A stretch of 64,000 nucleotides of DNA from Armatimonadota bacterium (GTDB taxonomy: Bacteria; Armatimonadota; Chthonomonadetes; Chthonomonadales; Chthonomonadaceae): assembly GCA_028871815.1 (NCBI GenBank), contig JAGWMJ010000004.1, positions 274,819-338,818 on the forward strand, written 5' to 3'. Position numbers and translations under genes: made by a program. The notes beneath the pieces were generated by a model. That model was not told the DNA's origin. It did not search any database and worked only from the letters and a program-made list of their open reading frames with translations. The stretch's first letter is position 1; every line of letters begins with the position of its first letter. Shown in pieces: positions 33,034 through 41,813 of the stretch.

Positions 33034-34395
33034 ATGTTTAAGAAGGTCCTGATTGCGAACCGTGGTGAAATCGCGGTTCGCATTATTCGTGCCTGTCGCG
33101 AACTGAAGATTCGTAGTGTGGCTGTATACAGCACGGCGGATGCAGATTCTCTGGCGGTTTCGATGGCGGATGAGTCGGTTTGCATTGGGCCGCCGCCCCC
33201 GCGTGACAGCTATCTGCATGCTCCGAACATCATCAGTGCAGCGCATATAACCGGCGCCGAAGCCATTCATCCGGGGATCGGGTTTCTCTCCGAGCGTGCG
33301 AGTTTTGCGGAGGCATGCGAAGCCTGCGGCGTGAAGTTCATCGGGCCGCGAGCGCTCGCCATGGAGCGCATGGGCGACAAGGCCAGCGCGCGTGATGCCA
33401 TGAAGGCGGCTGACGTACCGGTCGTGCCCGGCACGGGTGCGATATCGACTGAAGCTGAAGCCGTGCAGTTTGCGCAGGTCGCCGGTTACCCGATTCTGAT
33501 CAAGGCCGCCATGGGCGGCGGCGGCCGCGGTATCCGGCTGGTACAGAACGACGAGGAGTTACCACGCGCCATTGAGATGGCCCGGTCGGAAGCCGCCTCA
33601 GCATTCGGCAGTCCGGACGTCTATTTGGAGAAGTATGTGGAAGAGCCGCGCCACATTGAGGTGCAGGTCCTCGCCGACGAGCACGGTCACATCATCCATC
33701 TGGGCGAACGCGAGTGTTCCGTTCAGAACCACCGGCACCAGAAGATTGTAGAAGAGAGCCCGGCGGTGCAGTTGACGCCGGCGCAGCGCGCCCGGATCGG
33801 CGAAGCGGCGGTAAAGGCTGCGCGCGCCGTTGCGTACAGCAACGCGGGCACGGTGGAGTTCCTTATGGATCGGCGTGGCGATTTCTACTTCCTCGAGATG
33901 AACAAGCGCCTTCAGGTAGAGCACTGCGTCACCGAAGCAATCACCGGTATCGATCTCGTGAAGGAGCAGATCCACATCGCTGCCGGCGAGCGCTTGAAGT
34001 ACCGGCAGAAGGATATCCACTTCTCTGGGCACGCCATTGAGTGCCGCGTAAATGCCGAGGACCCGGCGAACGGTTTTGCTCCGAGCGCAGGCCGTATCCG
34101 GTCGTTCCAGATGCCCGGCGGTCCAGGCGTGCGCGTCGACAGCTGCCTTCGCAACAATCTGGAGGTACCGCCATGGTACGATCCACTGATCGCCAAGATC
34201 ATCGTTGTGGATAAAGACCGCCCGCTTGCAATTGCCCGAATGGTGCGATGCCTCGCGGAGGCGCAGGTCGACGGAGTGCATACGAATCTGGAATTGCTCA
34301 AGACCATAGTCAGTAACGCGTTTTATCGACGGGGCGATATCACCACCGACTTTCTACAGCGGCGGATTCTCAATAACACGGGAGCGACACATTGA
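33034..34395 (+). CDS. accC: Biotin carboxylase subunit of acetyl-CoA carboxylase
   Basis: AccC carboxylates biotin with ATP and bicarbonate. The 453-residue ATP-grasp enzyme begins MFKKVLIANRGEIAVRII, has the glycine loop MGGGGRGIRL and the metal/active site EMNKRLQVEH, keeping the catalytic Glu and Arg. Two departures from usual biotin carboxylases: NKRLQVEHCVTE (T to K, P to C), and CSVQNHRHQK, one residue longer than the common CSxQRRHQK. Neighbouring accB-like lacks its biotin site. The stop overlaps the TTG of the next gene. Confidence 0.92.
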   Translation: MFKKVLIANRGEIAVRIIRACRELKIRSVAVYSTADADSLAVSMADESVCIGPPPPRDSYLHAPNIISAAHITGAEAIHPGIGFLSERASFAEACEACGVKFIGPRALAMERMGDKASARDAMKAADVPVVPGTGAISTEAEAVQFAQVAGYPILIKAAMGGGGRGIRLVQNDEELPRAIEMARSEAASAFGSPDVYLEKYVEEPRHIEVQVLADEHGHIIHLGERECSVQNHRHQKIVEESPAVQLTPAQRARIGEAAVKAARAVAYSNAGTVEFLMDRRGDFYFLEMNKRLQVEHCVTEAITGIDLVKEQIHIAAGERLKYRQKDIHFSGHAIECRVNAEDPANGFAPSAGRIRSFQMPGGPGVRVDSCLRNNLEVPPWYDPLIAKIIVVDKDRPLAIARMVRCLAEAQVDGVHTNLELLKTIVSNAFYRRGDITTDFLQRRILNNTGATH

Positions 34396-35711
34396 TCGAG
34401 ACTCTAAAGGGCCGGATCGTTTTTCTCATGGCGGTCGCGACAGCGATAGTGTCGATGGCTGCCACAAAGCCGGCACGCGCCGACGGCAAGTTCTATCTGC
34501 ATAACGGAGACCGCGTGGTCTTCTATGGAGACAGCATCACCGAACAGCGCCTGTACACCACGTATGTGGAGAGCTACTGTGTTACGCGTTTTCCACACGA
34601 GCACTTCACGTTCATCCACAGCGGGTGGGGTGGAGACCGCGTCACCGGCGGTGGTGGCGGGCCAATCGACACTCGCCTGCAGCGTGACGTGGTGGCATAC
34701 CATCCAACTGTTGTGACGATTGATCTGGCGATGAACGACGGTGGTTATCAGCCGTTCAACACCGGCCTGTTTCGAGTGTTCGTTCAGGGATACCGGCACA
34801 TTATCGACGTTCTGGAACGTGACCTGCCGGGTGTGAGAATCACACTGCTGGAGGCGTCTCCATTCGATGATGTGACTCGAGCGCCGAGCTTTGCTGGTGG
34901 CTACAACGCGGTGCTGGAGGCGTACGGCGATGCGGTCGCCGAGCTGGGCCGCGAGTACCATCTTACGGTGGTGGACCTCAACGCACCACTTGTTGGCGCT
35001 TTGGCGCGCGCACTGGTCGCCGATCCGAGCGAGTCGCAGCATATCATTCCGGATCGCGTCCATCCGCAGGCCGGAGGCCACGCGATTATGGCTGCCGCGC
35101 TTCTGGAAGGCTGGAACGCACCTGCCCTTGTTGCCAATACGCATATTGACGCGGCATCGGCCCGCGCGATATCCGCCGAAGGCACGTCGATATACGATGT
35201 CTCGTTCCAGAATAACAAGCTCCGGTTTCGTGAATCCGACCATTGCCTGCCCTGGCCGCTGGATACTGCGGCGGGCAATCCCGACATGGCGCTGGCGATG
35301 CAGTGCAGTCCATTTGAACGCGACTTGAATGAATATCGCCTGCAGGTCACCGGCCTGCCGCAATCTGTCGGCTCATGGCAGATCGTCGTCGACGGCAAGC
35401 CGGCCGGTGAGGTTTCGCGCCAGGACCTGGAGCGTGGCGTTTCGCTCACCAGCTTTCCGGATCTGCCGGCAAACCAGCAGGCGGCCCAGGTGCTCGCGCT
35501 CACGCGCAAGCACAACGACATCCACTGGCAGCGCTGGCGCGTGGTGCAAACGCCACATGCCGTAAACGGCGTGCAGGTGGATGCAGCCACTCAGGCTGAG
35601 ATGGATCGACTGGATGCTCAGGAAAACGACGTTGTGGTTCAACAGCGTGCAGCAGCGCTACCGGTCGGGCATAACGTGACGCTGCAGCCGGCCCCAGCAG
35701 CCGCCGGCTGA
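34392..35711 (+). CDS. Secreted SGNH/GDSL-type hydrolase
   Basis: This 439-residue exported esterase-like protein has a signal peptide (about 1-30, ending KPARA) and the four SGNH blocks: FYGDSITEQ (Ser nucleophile ~47), SGWGGDRV (Gly ~80), AMNDGG (Asn ~114) and DRVHPQAGGH (Asp/His ~225). A C-terminal beta-rich region of about 200 residues follows. Members remove acyl or acetyl groups from sugars or lipids; the substrate is unknown. The TTG start overlaps the accC stop (TTGA), with GGAG upstream. Confidence 0.88.
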   Translation: MIETLKGRIVFLMAVATAIVSMAATKPARADGKFYLHNGDRVVFYGDSITEQRLYTTYVESYCVTRFPHEHFTFIHSGWGGDRVTGGGGGPIDTRLQRDVVAYHPTVVTIDLAMNDGGYQPFNTGLFRVFVQGYRHIIDVLERDLPGVRITLLEASPFDDVTRAPSFAGGYNAVLEAYGDAVAELGREYHLTVVDLNAPLVGALARALVADPSESQHIIPDRVHPQAGGHAIMAAALLEGWNAPALVANTHIDAASARAISAEGTSIYDVSFQNNKLRFRESDHCLPWPLDTAAGNPDMALAMQCSPFERDLNEYRLQVTGLPQSVGSWQIVVDGKPAGEVSRQDLERGVSLTSFPDLPANQQAAQVLALTRKHNDIHWQRWRVVQTPHAVNGVQVDAATQAEMDRLDAQENDVVVQQRAAALPVGHNVTLQPAPAAAG

Positions 35712-35867
35712 GCGTCGCAGCGCCTCAATTGGTGAAACCACAGCGGTTGCCGCCAGTCTATAGAGGTGGTTGCCCTGCGCCATCGATGCACGTACCGCTG
35801 CACGGTGGCGGCTACGCGTGTGCGTGCGCTGCCGTTCGCCAACTTTTTGCCATCAGGTGATCGCTTA

Positions 35868-37358
35868 ATGCCGTTTTATGTACTCCGTTCCTCGCTGCTC
35901 ACCGGGTTGATCCTGCTCGGGTCTACGGCCGCTTTGGCACAGGTGCCCCAGGCGATGCCGCCATCGCCCGCTCCGGGTCCCAATCGCGCCGCTCCCACAC
36001 CGGCCCAAACCAGGTTTGGCCTCACCAGCAACGGGAAGACCGGCGTCGAGTCCGTGGATACATCGCTCTCGTCGCCACTGACGCTACAACGGGCTATATC
36101 GATTGCGCTGTACCGTCAGAATTCGATTGCCGTCGCCGGGTTCGGCATCGAAAGCGCCCGCCAGGGCGTCACCGTGGCGCGGTCCGCCTACTATCCGCAG
36201 GTGGTGCCAAACTTCCAGTACCAGGCCAATCTCACCCCGCAGCGGGGTGGTTCCTCCAACTCCAGCTCCACCGCGGATGGTATCGTTGCCAAGGAGTTGA
36301 TCCTGGACAGCGGCCAGCGGGAAGCGACGCTCGGGCAGGCACGCCAGTCGCTCTTTGCCCAGCAATATGCTTTTGCCGATACGCGGCAGCAGGTGATACT
36401 CGCTGTTACCATCGATTACTTCAACCTGCTGCGTGATCGCGCATTGACACAGGTTCAGCAAGAGAACGTCCGCCTGCAGCAGACGAATGTTACCAATATC
36501 AACACTCAGGTAGCGGCTGGCACCGAAGCTGCCGTGGACAAACTGCAGGGCGTCGCCGACCTGGCGAATGCGCAAGTTGCGCTTCTCCAGGCGCAAACCA
36601 CGGCAATACAGGACGAAGCTACGCTGAAGAATGCGATGGGCGTTATCTCAAGCCAGCATCTGGATCTGCCCGCGTCTGAAACACCGGCAGCGCCGGACAC
36701 AGCGCACACGCCACTACCGTTGGAGGCATGGGTCAACGCGGCCTACTTCAACCGGTACGATGTTCGAGCACAGCAGGATGCTTTGAATGCCGAGGGCTAC
36801 AACGTGCGGACAGCAAAACTGAACGCCGGAATCTCGGTTCAAGCCAACATCACCGAGGGATACGAGATCGACCCGATCGCGGGCGAAGACCGCTCCTTTG
36901 TGGTGGCTCTTTCATACCCACTGTTTGACGGCGGACTGACCCGGGCGCAGGTGAAGGCGGCCGAGTCGCAGCAGCAGAGCGACCGGCGCAATCTCGATGA
37001 ACTTGAACAGAACGTGCGCCTTGATGTGGAACTGGCGTACACGGCGCGTGAGCAGGCGCGCCAGCAGCTGGTTGCATCCCAGGCGGCCGTAGCTGCCGGC
37101 GATGCAAACTACACCGCGGCGTCGCAGCGGCTTCGGGAGGGCCAAGGCACCGTTCTCGACGTACTGAATGCCGAAGTGCAGCTGGTTACCGCGCGCGTTT
37201 CACTTGTGGATGCAATCTACGGCTTTCGTGTAGAGCAAGCCCAACTGGAGCGGGATGCCGGCGTCAATGACACCGCTTACGTTCCCAGTGTTCCGCACTC
37301 CATTCGAATCAAGGCTCCGGCGGCGTTTGCCGGCACAGCGATGCGGATGGCGCCTTAG
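35868..37358 (+). CDS. TolC-family outer membrane efflux protein
   Basis: TolC proteins form trimeric channels from the periplasm through the outer membrane. The 496-residue protein has a signal peptide (ending AALAQ, about residue 24), a Pro-rich linker, and the two repeated alpha/beta halves of the family ([19 protein letters not shown] at the start of the first, [17 protein letters not shown] at the second) with long Gln/Ala-rich helices. It is clear evidence for an outer membrane. An ABC ATPase follows, but no adaptor protein is next to it. Confidence 0.9.
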   Translation: MPFYVLRSSLLTGLILLGSTAALAQVPQAMPPSPAPGPNRAAPTPAQTRFGLTSNGKTGVESVDTSLSSPLTLQRAISIALYRQNSIAVAGFGIESARQGVTVARSAYYPQVVPNFQYQANLTPQRGGSSNSSSTADGIVAKELILDSGQREATLGQARQSLFAQQYAFADTRQQVILAVTIDYFNLLRDRALTQVQQENVRLQQTNVTNINTQVAAGTEAAVDKLQGVADLANAQVALLQAQTTAIQDEATLKNAMGVISSQHLDLPASETPAAPDTAHTPLPLEAWVNAAYFNRYDVRAQQDALNAEGYNVRTAKLNAGISVQANITEGYEIDPIAGEDRSFVVALSYPLFDGGLTRAQVKAAESQQQSDRRNLDELEQNVRLDVELAYTAREQARQQLVASQAAVAAGDANYTAASQRLREGQGTVLDVLNAEVQLVTARVSLVDAIYGFRVEQAQLERDAGVNDTAYVPSVPHSIRIKAPAAFAGTAMRMAP

Positions 37359-37399
37359 CACCAGATACGTCGACTGCCAAAAGCCACGGTAACACCAAT

Positions 37400-38167
37400 A
37401 TGGCTGCAGATCAAACACCGATAATCGCCGTTACCGACGTTCAGCGGACGTACGAAATGGGATCTACCAGCGTCCACGCTTTGCGCGGTGTCACGCTGTC
37501 GATTCAACGCGGCGAGTTTGTAGCGATTATGGGTCCGTCAGGTTCGGGCAAATCGACATTTATGAACATCATCGGATGTCTCGATAGGCCAAGCCATGGC
37601 TCGTACCAACTGGACGGGATCGAGGTTTCGGCGCTGTCGGACAATGACCTGGCGGAGATTCGCAGTCGAAAGATTGGCTTCGTGTTCCAAACCTTCCACC
37701 TGCTTCCACGCACAACGGCGCAGCGAAACGTAGAGCTTCCGCTTCTGTACAGTGGCGCGAGGAATCGGCAGCAGGTTGCACGACATGCACTGGAGGTTGT
37801 TGGACTGGGCAACCGGCTGGATCATCGCCCGAACGAGCTTTCAGGCGGGCAACAGCAGCGTGTCGCGATCGCCCGAGCGCTGGTGAATGATCCGCCGGTG
37901 ATCTTCGCCGACGAACCTACCGGCAATCTGGACACCCGTGCTGGGGAAGAGATCATGATTCTGTTCCAGCAGCTGAACCGTGAAGGCAAAACCGTCGTGG
38001 TCGTGACGCACGAGCCGGATATTGCCAATCATGCGCAGCGCCTGATCCGGTTCAAGGATGGTAAGATTGTTGGTGACAGTGCGGTAGCGCGGCCGGTGGA
38101 TGCGCGAGCCGTACTCGACCGCTTGCGAGCTGACAGCCCGGACCTGTTTGAGGCTACTACCGCGTGA
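37400..38167 (+). CDS. MacB/LolD-type ABC transporter ATPase
   Basis: This 255-residue ATPase has Walker A (GPSGSGKST), the MacB/LolD-type [22 protein letters not shown], signature [15 protein letters not shown] and Walker B ([12 protein letters not shown]). Relatives pair with FtsX/MacB-type permeases to move lipoproteins, peptides or drugs, often with TolC. Neither a permease nor an adaptor follows: the next gene, coupled by GTGA, encodes a small two-segment membrane protein. The permease may be elsewhere. Confidence 0.93.
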   Translation: MAADQTPIIAVTDVQRTYEMGSTSVHALRGVTLSIQRGEFVAIMGPSGSGKSTFMNIIGCLDRPSHGSYQLDGIEVSALSDNDLAEIRSRKIGFVFQTFHLLPRTTAQRNVELPLLYSGARNRQQVARHALEVVGLGNRLDHRPNELSGGQQQRVAIARALVNDPPVIFADEPTGNLDTRAGEEIMILFQQLNREGKTVVVVTHEPDIANHAQRLIRFKDGKIVGDSAVARPVDARAVLDRLRADSPDLFEATTA

Positions 38168-38430
38168 ACAAATGGGGCGGCCGGTTAAGTAAAGCCGTTG
38201 TCTGGCTTGCGGTGGCCTGTGTGCTTTGGTTTGCTCCGGATGGAGCCTCCGGCAGCGTCTTACGCTGCAAGCACGGTGTGTTGACGTTTGTCGCAATTGT
38301 CTTGATCGGCAGCGCCATCTACAATACGCTCTTCTGGGACCGCTACCTGGGACATGGTTTGTCGCCACAGCCGGCAAGTCATCGACGCATTGCACGCCGC
38401 AGAGCGCGTGTGGCTTCGCACCATAGCTGA
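38164..38430 (+). CDS. Small two-segment membrane protein
   Basis: The 88-residue product is not recognised. It has two hydrophobic segments (about 9-24 and 39-54), a loop with one Cys (RCKHG), and an Arg/His-rich tail ([16 protein letters not shown]). The GTG start overlaps the TGA of the ATPase gene (GTGA), which argues that it is translated. It might be a partner of the ATPase, which otherwise lacks a permease; it is too small to be a MacB permease. Confidence 0.6.
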   Translation: MNKWGGRLSKAVVWLAVACVLWFAPDGASGSVLRCKHGVLTFVAIVLIGSAIYNTLFWDRYLGHGLSPQPASHRRIARRRARVASHHS

Positions 38431-38462
38431 ACTACCAAACGAAGCACCACCCAATTTGGTGG

Positions 38463-38479
38463 ACAACAACAACAACAAC
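38463..38479. repeat. Short (CAA)n tract
   Basis: ACAACAACAACAACAAC, five to six units of a three-base repeat, follows the small membrane gene and precedes the perfect hairpin. Confidence 0.7.
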
Positions 38480-38496
38480 ACCGGCTAGCAGCCGGT
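38480..38496. terminator. Hairpin between two convergent genes
   Basis: ACCGGCT-AGC-AGCCGGT is a perfect 7-bp stem with a 3-base loop, placed between the plus-strand ABC operon and the minus-strand zinc-ribbon gene. It is symmetric and so could serve both. A second, weaker hairpin (CCACC/GGTGG) lies at 38447-38462. No U run is present. Confidence 0.45.
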
Positions 38497-38825
38497 TACG
38501 GCCCCTCGGTCTCTTCCGCCAGGCGAGGTATCGCCTTCAGGCCGTTCAATTGCTCACGAAAGTGCTGCATCTCCTCGGCTGTAATCTCGCCGAGATGCTC
38601 AAACCGTGCCGCCTCATCGCCCACAAACTCGGTCGGCATCTCCTTCAACTGGAGCGTCGTCCATTCGTCCTGCTTCACAAAGTGCTCGCCCAGCTTTTTG
38701 CAGCGGGTGCACCGGTACTTGATGTAGACATAGCTCGGGCCGAACTGGCGCACGTAGTAGGTCTTCTGCATCACGTCGCGCTTCAGAATGCGCTGACCAC
38801 ATGGGCACCTCAAACTGGTCTTCAT
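38496..38825 (-). CDS. Zinc-ribbon protein of unknown function
   Basis: The 109-residue protein has CPCGQRIL at residues 7-14 and CTRCKKLGEHF near 39-49, a four-Cys zinc ribbon, followed by an acidic helical C-terminal half. I know of no assigned function. It stands alone between the ABC operon and the dGTPase gene. An extended -10 box (TG-G-TATACT, 38925-38933 on the minus strand) about 100 bases upstream is a possible promoter. Confidence 0.75.
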   Translation of the reverse strand: MKTSLRCPCGQRILKRDVMQKTYYVRQFGPSYVYIKYRCTRCKKLGEHFVKQDEWTTLQLKEMPTEFVGDEAARFEHLGEITAEEMQHFREQLNGLKAIPRLAEETEGP

Positions 38826-38924
38826 GAAGCCCGTATCCTCCGGCTGCCAGATCTCCGCTCCGCGCGCTGCAAGGCTACCGCGGTTTGCCCCGAAAGGCCC
38901 CGATCCTGGACCGATTCCGCGCTC

Positions 38925-38933
38925 AGTATACCA
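38925..38933 (-). promoter_or_regulatory. Possible extended -10 promoter for the zinc-ribbon gene
   Basis: On the minus strand TG-G-TATACT forms an extended -10 box with no clear -35, about 100 bases before the zinc-ribbon gene start. Confidence 0.4.
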
Positions 38934-38998
38934 TAGTTGGGCGAGGGCCTTTCCGAGCGGTACCGCCGGGCCCTTACGCGGCAGTTTGTCCCGGTACT

Positions 38999-40093
38999 TC
39001 AGCCCTCATCGTGCAGACCGCGCCCGGGAATGAATATCTCCTCAAATCGTGAGAGTGCGTAACGGTCGGTCATGCCTGCGACGAAATCGCAGACGCGTAC
39101 CGCCAGAGCGTCGTCAGGTCGCAAAGGGTTGACGGGCGGGAGTTCCTCGGGATGGGCAAGGTAGTGTTCAAAGAGTGACTCAATCACGTGGTGCACGCCG
39201 ATGCTGTCGCCGGCGCGGCGTACAGGGTTGAGATAGACCCGCTGAAAGAGAAACTCTTTCAGCGAGTCGGTGGCGGCGGAGATATCCGGCGCCATCTCTA
39301 CGGCCGTTCGCCGCGCGCTGTAGTCAACCACAGCGGCGACCATCACGGATATGCGCCGTGAGTGCGTCTCGCCTAGCAGCGCCATTTCGCGTTCCGGCAG
39401 CTCCGACTCTGCGAGGATCCCGGAGCGTACGGCGTCGTCGATATCGTGGTTCACGTATGCGATGCGGTCCGCGATTCGAACGGCCGAGCCTTCGAGGGTT
39501 TCGGGCAACTCCGCGTCATGCGCATCCAGGTTGCTTCGTCCCTTGCTGTGATGCGCGATGCCTTCCCGCACCTCCCAAGTGAGGTTTAGTCCGCCGACGA
39601 CGACATCGGCGCCGGTTCGCGTGGACGTTTCCAGCACCTCCACCACGCGCAGGCTCTGGTCCACATGGCGGAATCCGTCCGGCAGCCCTGCTCGCCGGCA
39701 GGCATCGTCCAGTGCGGTTTCACCGGCATGCCCAAACGGCGGATGGCCAAGGTCATGCGCCAGCGCGATCGACTCGGTCAGGTCTTCATTCAGTCGCAAT
39801 GCTCGCGAGATGGTTCGGGCAACCTGCGACACTTCCAGTGTATGCGTCAGGCGAGTTCTAACATGATCGCCTGCTGGATTGATGAAGACCTGCGTCTTGT
39901 GCTTGAGGCGTCGGAAGGCCCTGCAATGCAGAATCCGGTCTCGATCGCGCTGATACGCCGTCCGGATAGGATCCGGCGGTTCGTCCACGGCGCGTCCGCG
40001 GCTTTCCGATGATCGCGATGCTCCCGGCGCCAGCCAAATCTCTTCGAGTCTCTCCCACGCAATACGCGGACAGGGTGCGTCGTCAAAGGACAT
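38999..40093 (-). CDS. dgt: dGTPase-like HD hydrolase
   Basis: Deoxyguanosinetriphosphate triphosphohydrolase-like proteins cleave dNTPs to deoxynucleoside and triphosphate. The 364-residue protein shows the early QRDRDRILHCRAFRRLKHKTQVF, the HD residues in RLTHTLEV and ALAHDLGHPPFGHAGE, and the later Asp in RIADRIAYVNHDIDDA. The start is the ATG at 40093. It lies 12 bases downstream of the ferredoxin gene on the same strand. Confidence 0.93.
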   Translation of the reverse strand: MSFDDAPCPRIAWERLEEIWLAPGASRSSESRGRAVDEPPDPIRTAYQRDRDRILHCRAFRRLKHKTQVFINPAGDHVRTRLTHTLEVSQVARTISRALRLNEDLTESIALAHDLGHPPFGHAGETALDDACRRAGLPDGFRHVDQSLRVVEVLETSTRTGADVVVGGLNLTWEVREGIAHHSKGRSNLDAHDAELPETLEGSAVRIADRIAYVNHDIDDAVRSGILAESELPEREMALLGETHSRRISVMVAAVVDYSARRTAVEMAPDISAATDSLKEFLFQRVYLNPVRRAGDSIGVHHVIESLFEHYLAHPEELPPVNPLRPDDALAVRVCDFVAGMTDRYALSRFEEIFIPGRGLHDEG

Positions 40094-40105
40094 GATCGTT
40101 ACCGC

Positions 40106-40444
40106 CTACCGCATCGGCGTCGGCAGTTTGTGGGCTACACGATGGTCGCGCATCTCCAGGCGTGCGCCGGTGCGGATCGTGAGGTCCGAACGTGGCTGCG
40201 CCGTGCAGAGCAGAATGAAACCGGCATCGCGGTCCTGGTCAAAGTAACGCCGCGATGCCGATTGGTCCCAACTGCCTGCACCTTCTACGTGTCCGGCACA
40301 TGTGATGCACCATCCCTGCCGGCACATGTACGGCAGTTCGAGTCCGGCGTCCTCAGCGGCATCGAGCAAAAAGGAGCTGCTGGCTGCCCTGGTGTGCGCC
40401 TCGCTGCCGTCCGGCAGTATGAATGTGATGCTGAATACGGTGAT
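40106..40444 (-). CDS. 2Fe-2S plant-type ferredoxin (start codon unclear)
   Basis: This small electron carrier has the plant-type cluster ligands in YMCRQGWCITC and FILLC, i.e. C-x4-C-x2-C...C. The conserved first strand (SITFILPDGSE) lies upstream of the first usual start codon (TTG at 40369), so translation must begin earlier. The open frame above it contains no ATG, GTG or TTG after the upstream terminator; ATC at 40444 is one possible start. A rare start or a base error is inferred. It follows the Dps-like gene, which may receive or give electrons. Confidence 0.75.
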   Translation of the reverse strand: MTVFSITFILPDGSEAHTRAASSSFLLDAAEDAGLELPYMCRQGWCITCAGHVEGAGSWDQSASRRYFDQDRDAGFILLCTAQPRSDLTIRTGARLEMRDHRVAHKLPTPMR

Positions 40445-40473
40445 GGCGTCAGACCCGCCGCAAACGAGCTTGC

Positions 40474-40503
40474 GGAGCGTTCCGGCCGAAATCGGAACGC
40501 TCC
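40474..40503 (-). terminator. Strong hairpin after the Dps-like gene
   Basis: GGAGCGTTCCG and CGGAACGCTCC form a perfect 11-bp stem with an 8-base loop, starting 9 bases after the stop of the Dps-like gene. No U run follows, so it may terminate weakly or stabilise the mRNA. It separates that gene from the ferredoxin. Confidence 0.6.
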
Positions 40504-40512
40504 GCGAACCTC

Positions 40513-41136
40513 TTACGGATTGTAGAATCCGGCGTTCTTTGAATATGGAGCTTCACCGGGCGCGCCGCGTCGGAAGTGTCCCGACGGAACCACCTTGCCG
40601 TCGCGCTCCATGCTGAGCAGCTCAATAAACCACGCCTCGTGCTCAATCTCCTCCTGAAGGATGCGCGAGGCCATATCGTAAGTCCGCGGATCTTTGCCGA
40701 AGGTCATGTCGCAGACCTCATTCCAGGTGCGAACCGCGCATCGCTCAGCTTCCAGCAGCACGGTCAGAATATTGGTCGGTGTAGGAGGATTCGGCAGGAA
40801 TGCGTCGGGGCACCCGGCCCGATTCGCAAAGTCGCGGATGTCGGTCGGCAATGATCCTCCGAGTTCATAGATGCGCGGCGTTATGAGCTCGAAATGGGCG
40901 CGGTCCTCGAGGCGGGCGTCTTCGCAAATCTCCTTGAAGTCCTCGTTTCCGGCGAGATACATGCGCAGGATGGTGTAGTAGTAATACGTGGTGAATTCGG
41001 CGCCTGCTGCGTCGATCAGCGTCTCGCGCAGCAGGTCGATATTCACGCCGCGCTTCCTCATCTGCTCAATGCCGACGCGCATCGTCAAATCGCCTGCGGC
41101 TACCACGCCGTCGCTGGCGTGCTTCTTTTCTGCCAT
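40513..41136 (-). CDS. Dps-like ferritin (DPSL, thioferritin type)
   Basis: The 207-residue four-helix protein resembles the archaeal/bacterial Dps-like group that oxidises iron with peroxide and protects DNA. Ferritin-type ligands occur in [26 protein letters not shown] and EEIEHEAWF. The Cys pair [10 protein letters not shown] matches the thioferritin motif of DPSL proteins. AAGGAG precedes the ATG at 41136. A promoter with an overlapping inverted repeat lies upstream, and a ferredoxin gene follows. Confidence 0.88.
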   Translation of the reverse strand: MAEKKHASDGVVAAGDLTMRVGIEQMRKRGVNIDLLRETLIDAAGAEFTTYYYYTILRMYLAGNEDFKEICEDARLEDRAHFELITPRIYELGGSLPTDIRDFANRAGCPDAFLPNPPTPTNILTVLLEAERCAVRTWNEVCDMTFGKDPRTYDMASRILQEEIEHEAWFIELLSMERDGKVVPSGHFRRGAPGEAPYSKNAGFYNP

Positions 41137-41264
41137 CGTTATCTCCTTGAACTGCAATCGAACCGACGTTGTTTGCGCCAGGCCGGCGCGAGGCCCGACC
41201 TGCGACCCGTATCATGGCGCGGCCGCGGCCGAACCGGCCCACATCAGGCGCGGCGCTGCAAGGC

Positions 41265-41293
41265 ATCATGACAGCCTCGGCTCAAGCTGTCAA
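41265..41293 (-). promoter_or_regulatory. Promoter with overlapping inverted repeat, upstream of the Dps-like gene
   Basis: On the minus strand TTGACA (41288-41293) and CATGAT (41265-41270) are 17 bases apart. The inverted repeat TGACAGC/GCTGTCA (41269-41275 and 41286-41292) spans the -35 box and spacer, which suggests a repressor site; the same repeat could also end the yajQ transcript. Confidence 0.4.
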
Positions 41294-41318
41294 GCAGGTT
41301 AACACCAGAGCTTTCAGG

Positions 41319-41813
41319 CTACCGGTAGTTCACAAACTGAATGTCGAACGGCAACTCCTCAATCGCTTTGAGCATCGCCTGCACCTTCTGAAGGTCGTCT
41401 TTTACCTTACCACTCACGCGGAGTTCGTCGCCCTGCATCTGTGCATTCACCTTCAGGTTCATCGCCTTTATTCGCTTGATCATGTCGCGGGCTGCGTCCT
41501 TCTCTAACCCCTGCTTCAGTGTCACGGTCTGACGCACGGTACCGCCGGAGCCCTGTTCCAGTTTGCCGTACTCGAGTGATTTCAACGAAACGTCCCGTTT
41601 TGCCAGCCGTGCACGGACGATGTCCAGCAGCGTTTGCAGGCGAAACTCGTCGTCACCCACCAGCTTGAGCGTTGCCTCCTCCAGGGTGACCGAGCTCTTG
41701 GTATTGCGGAAATCAAATCGCCCCTCCAACTCGCGCTGTGCCTGTTGGATGGCGTTCTTCACCTCTGCCAGATCCACGCGCGAAACCACATCAAACGAGA
41801 AATCAGCGGCCAT
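41319..41813 (-). CDS. yajQ: YajQ family nucleotide-binding protein
   Basis: YajQ/DUF520 proteins are small cytoplasmic two-domain proteins, reported to bind cyclic di-GMP in Xanthomonas. The 164-residue sequence matches throughout: MAADFSFDVVSRVDLAEVKNA at the start, RFDFRNTKSSVTLEE, and FDIQFVNYR at the end. Its ATG directly follows the argH stop with no gap, with GGAGAGGA in the end of argH as the binding site, so it is the last gene of the arginine operon. Confidence 0.95.
   Translation of the reverse strand: MAADFSFDVVSRVDLAEVKNAIQQAQRELEGRFDFRNTKSSVTLEEATLKLVGDDEFRLQTLLDIVRARLAKRDVSLKSLEYGKLEQGSGGTVRQTVTLKQGLEKDAARDMIKRIKAMNLKVNAQMQGDELRVSGKVKDDLQKVQAMLKAIEELPFDIQFVNYR

Noticed and set aside
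38463..38479. CAA repeats as a CRISPR or regulatory array
   Set aside because: Only five to six 3-base units without spacers; a simple microsatellite.
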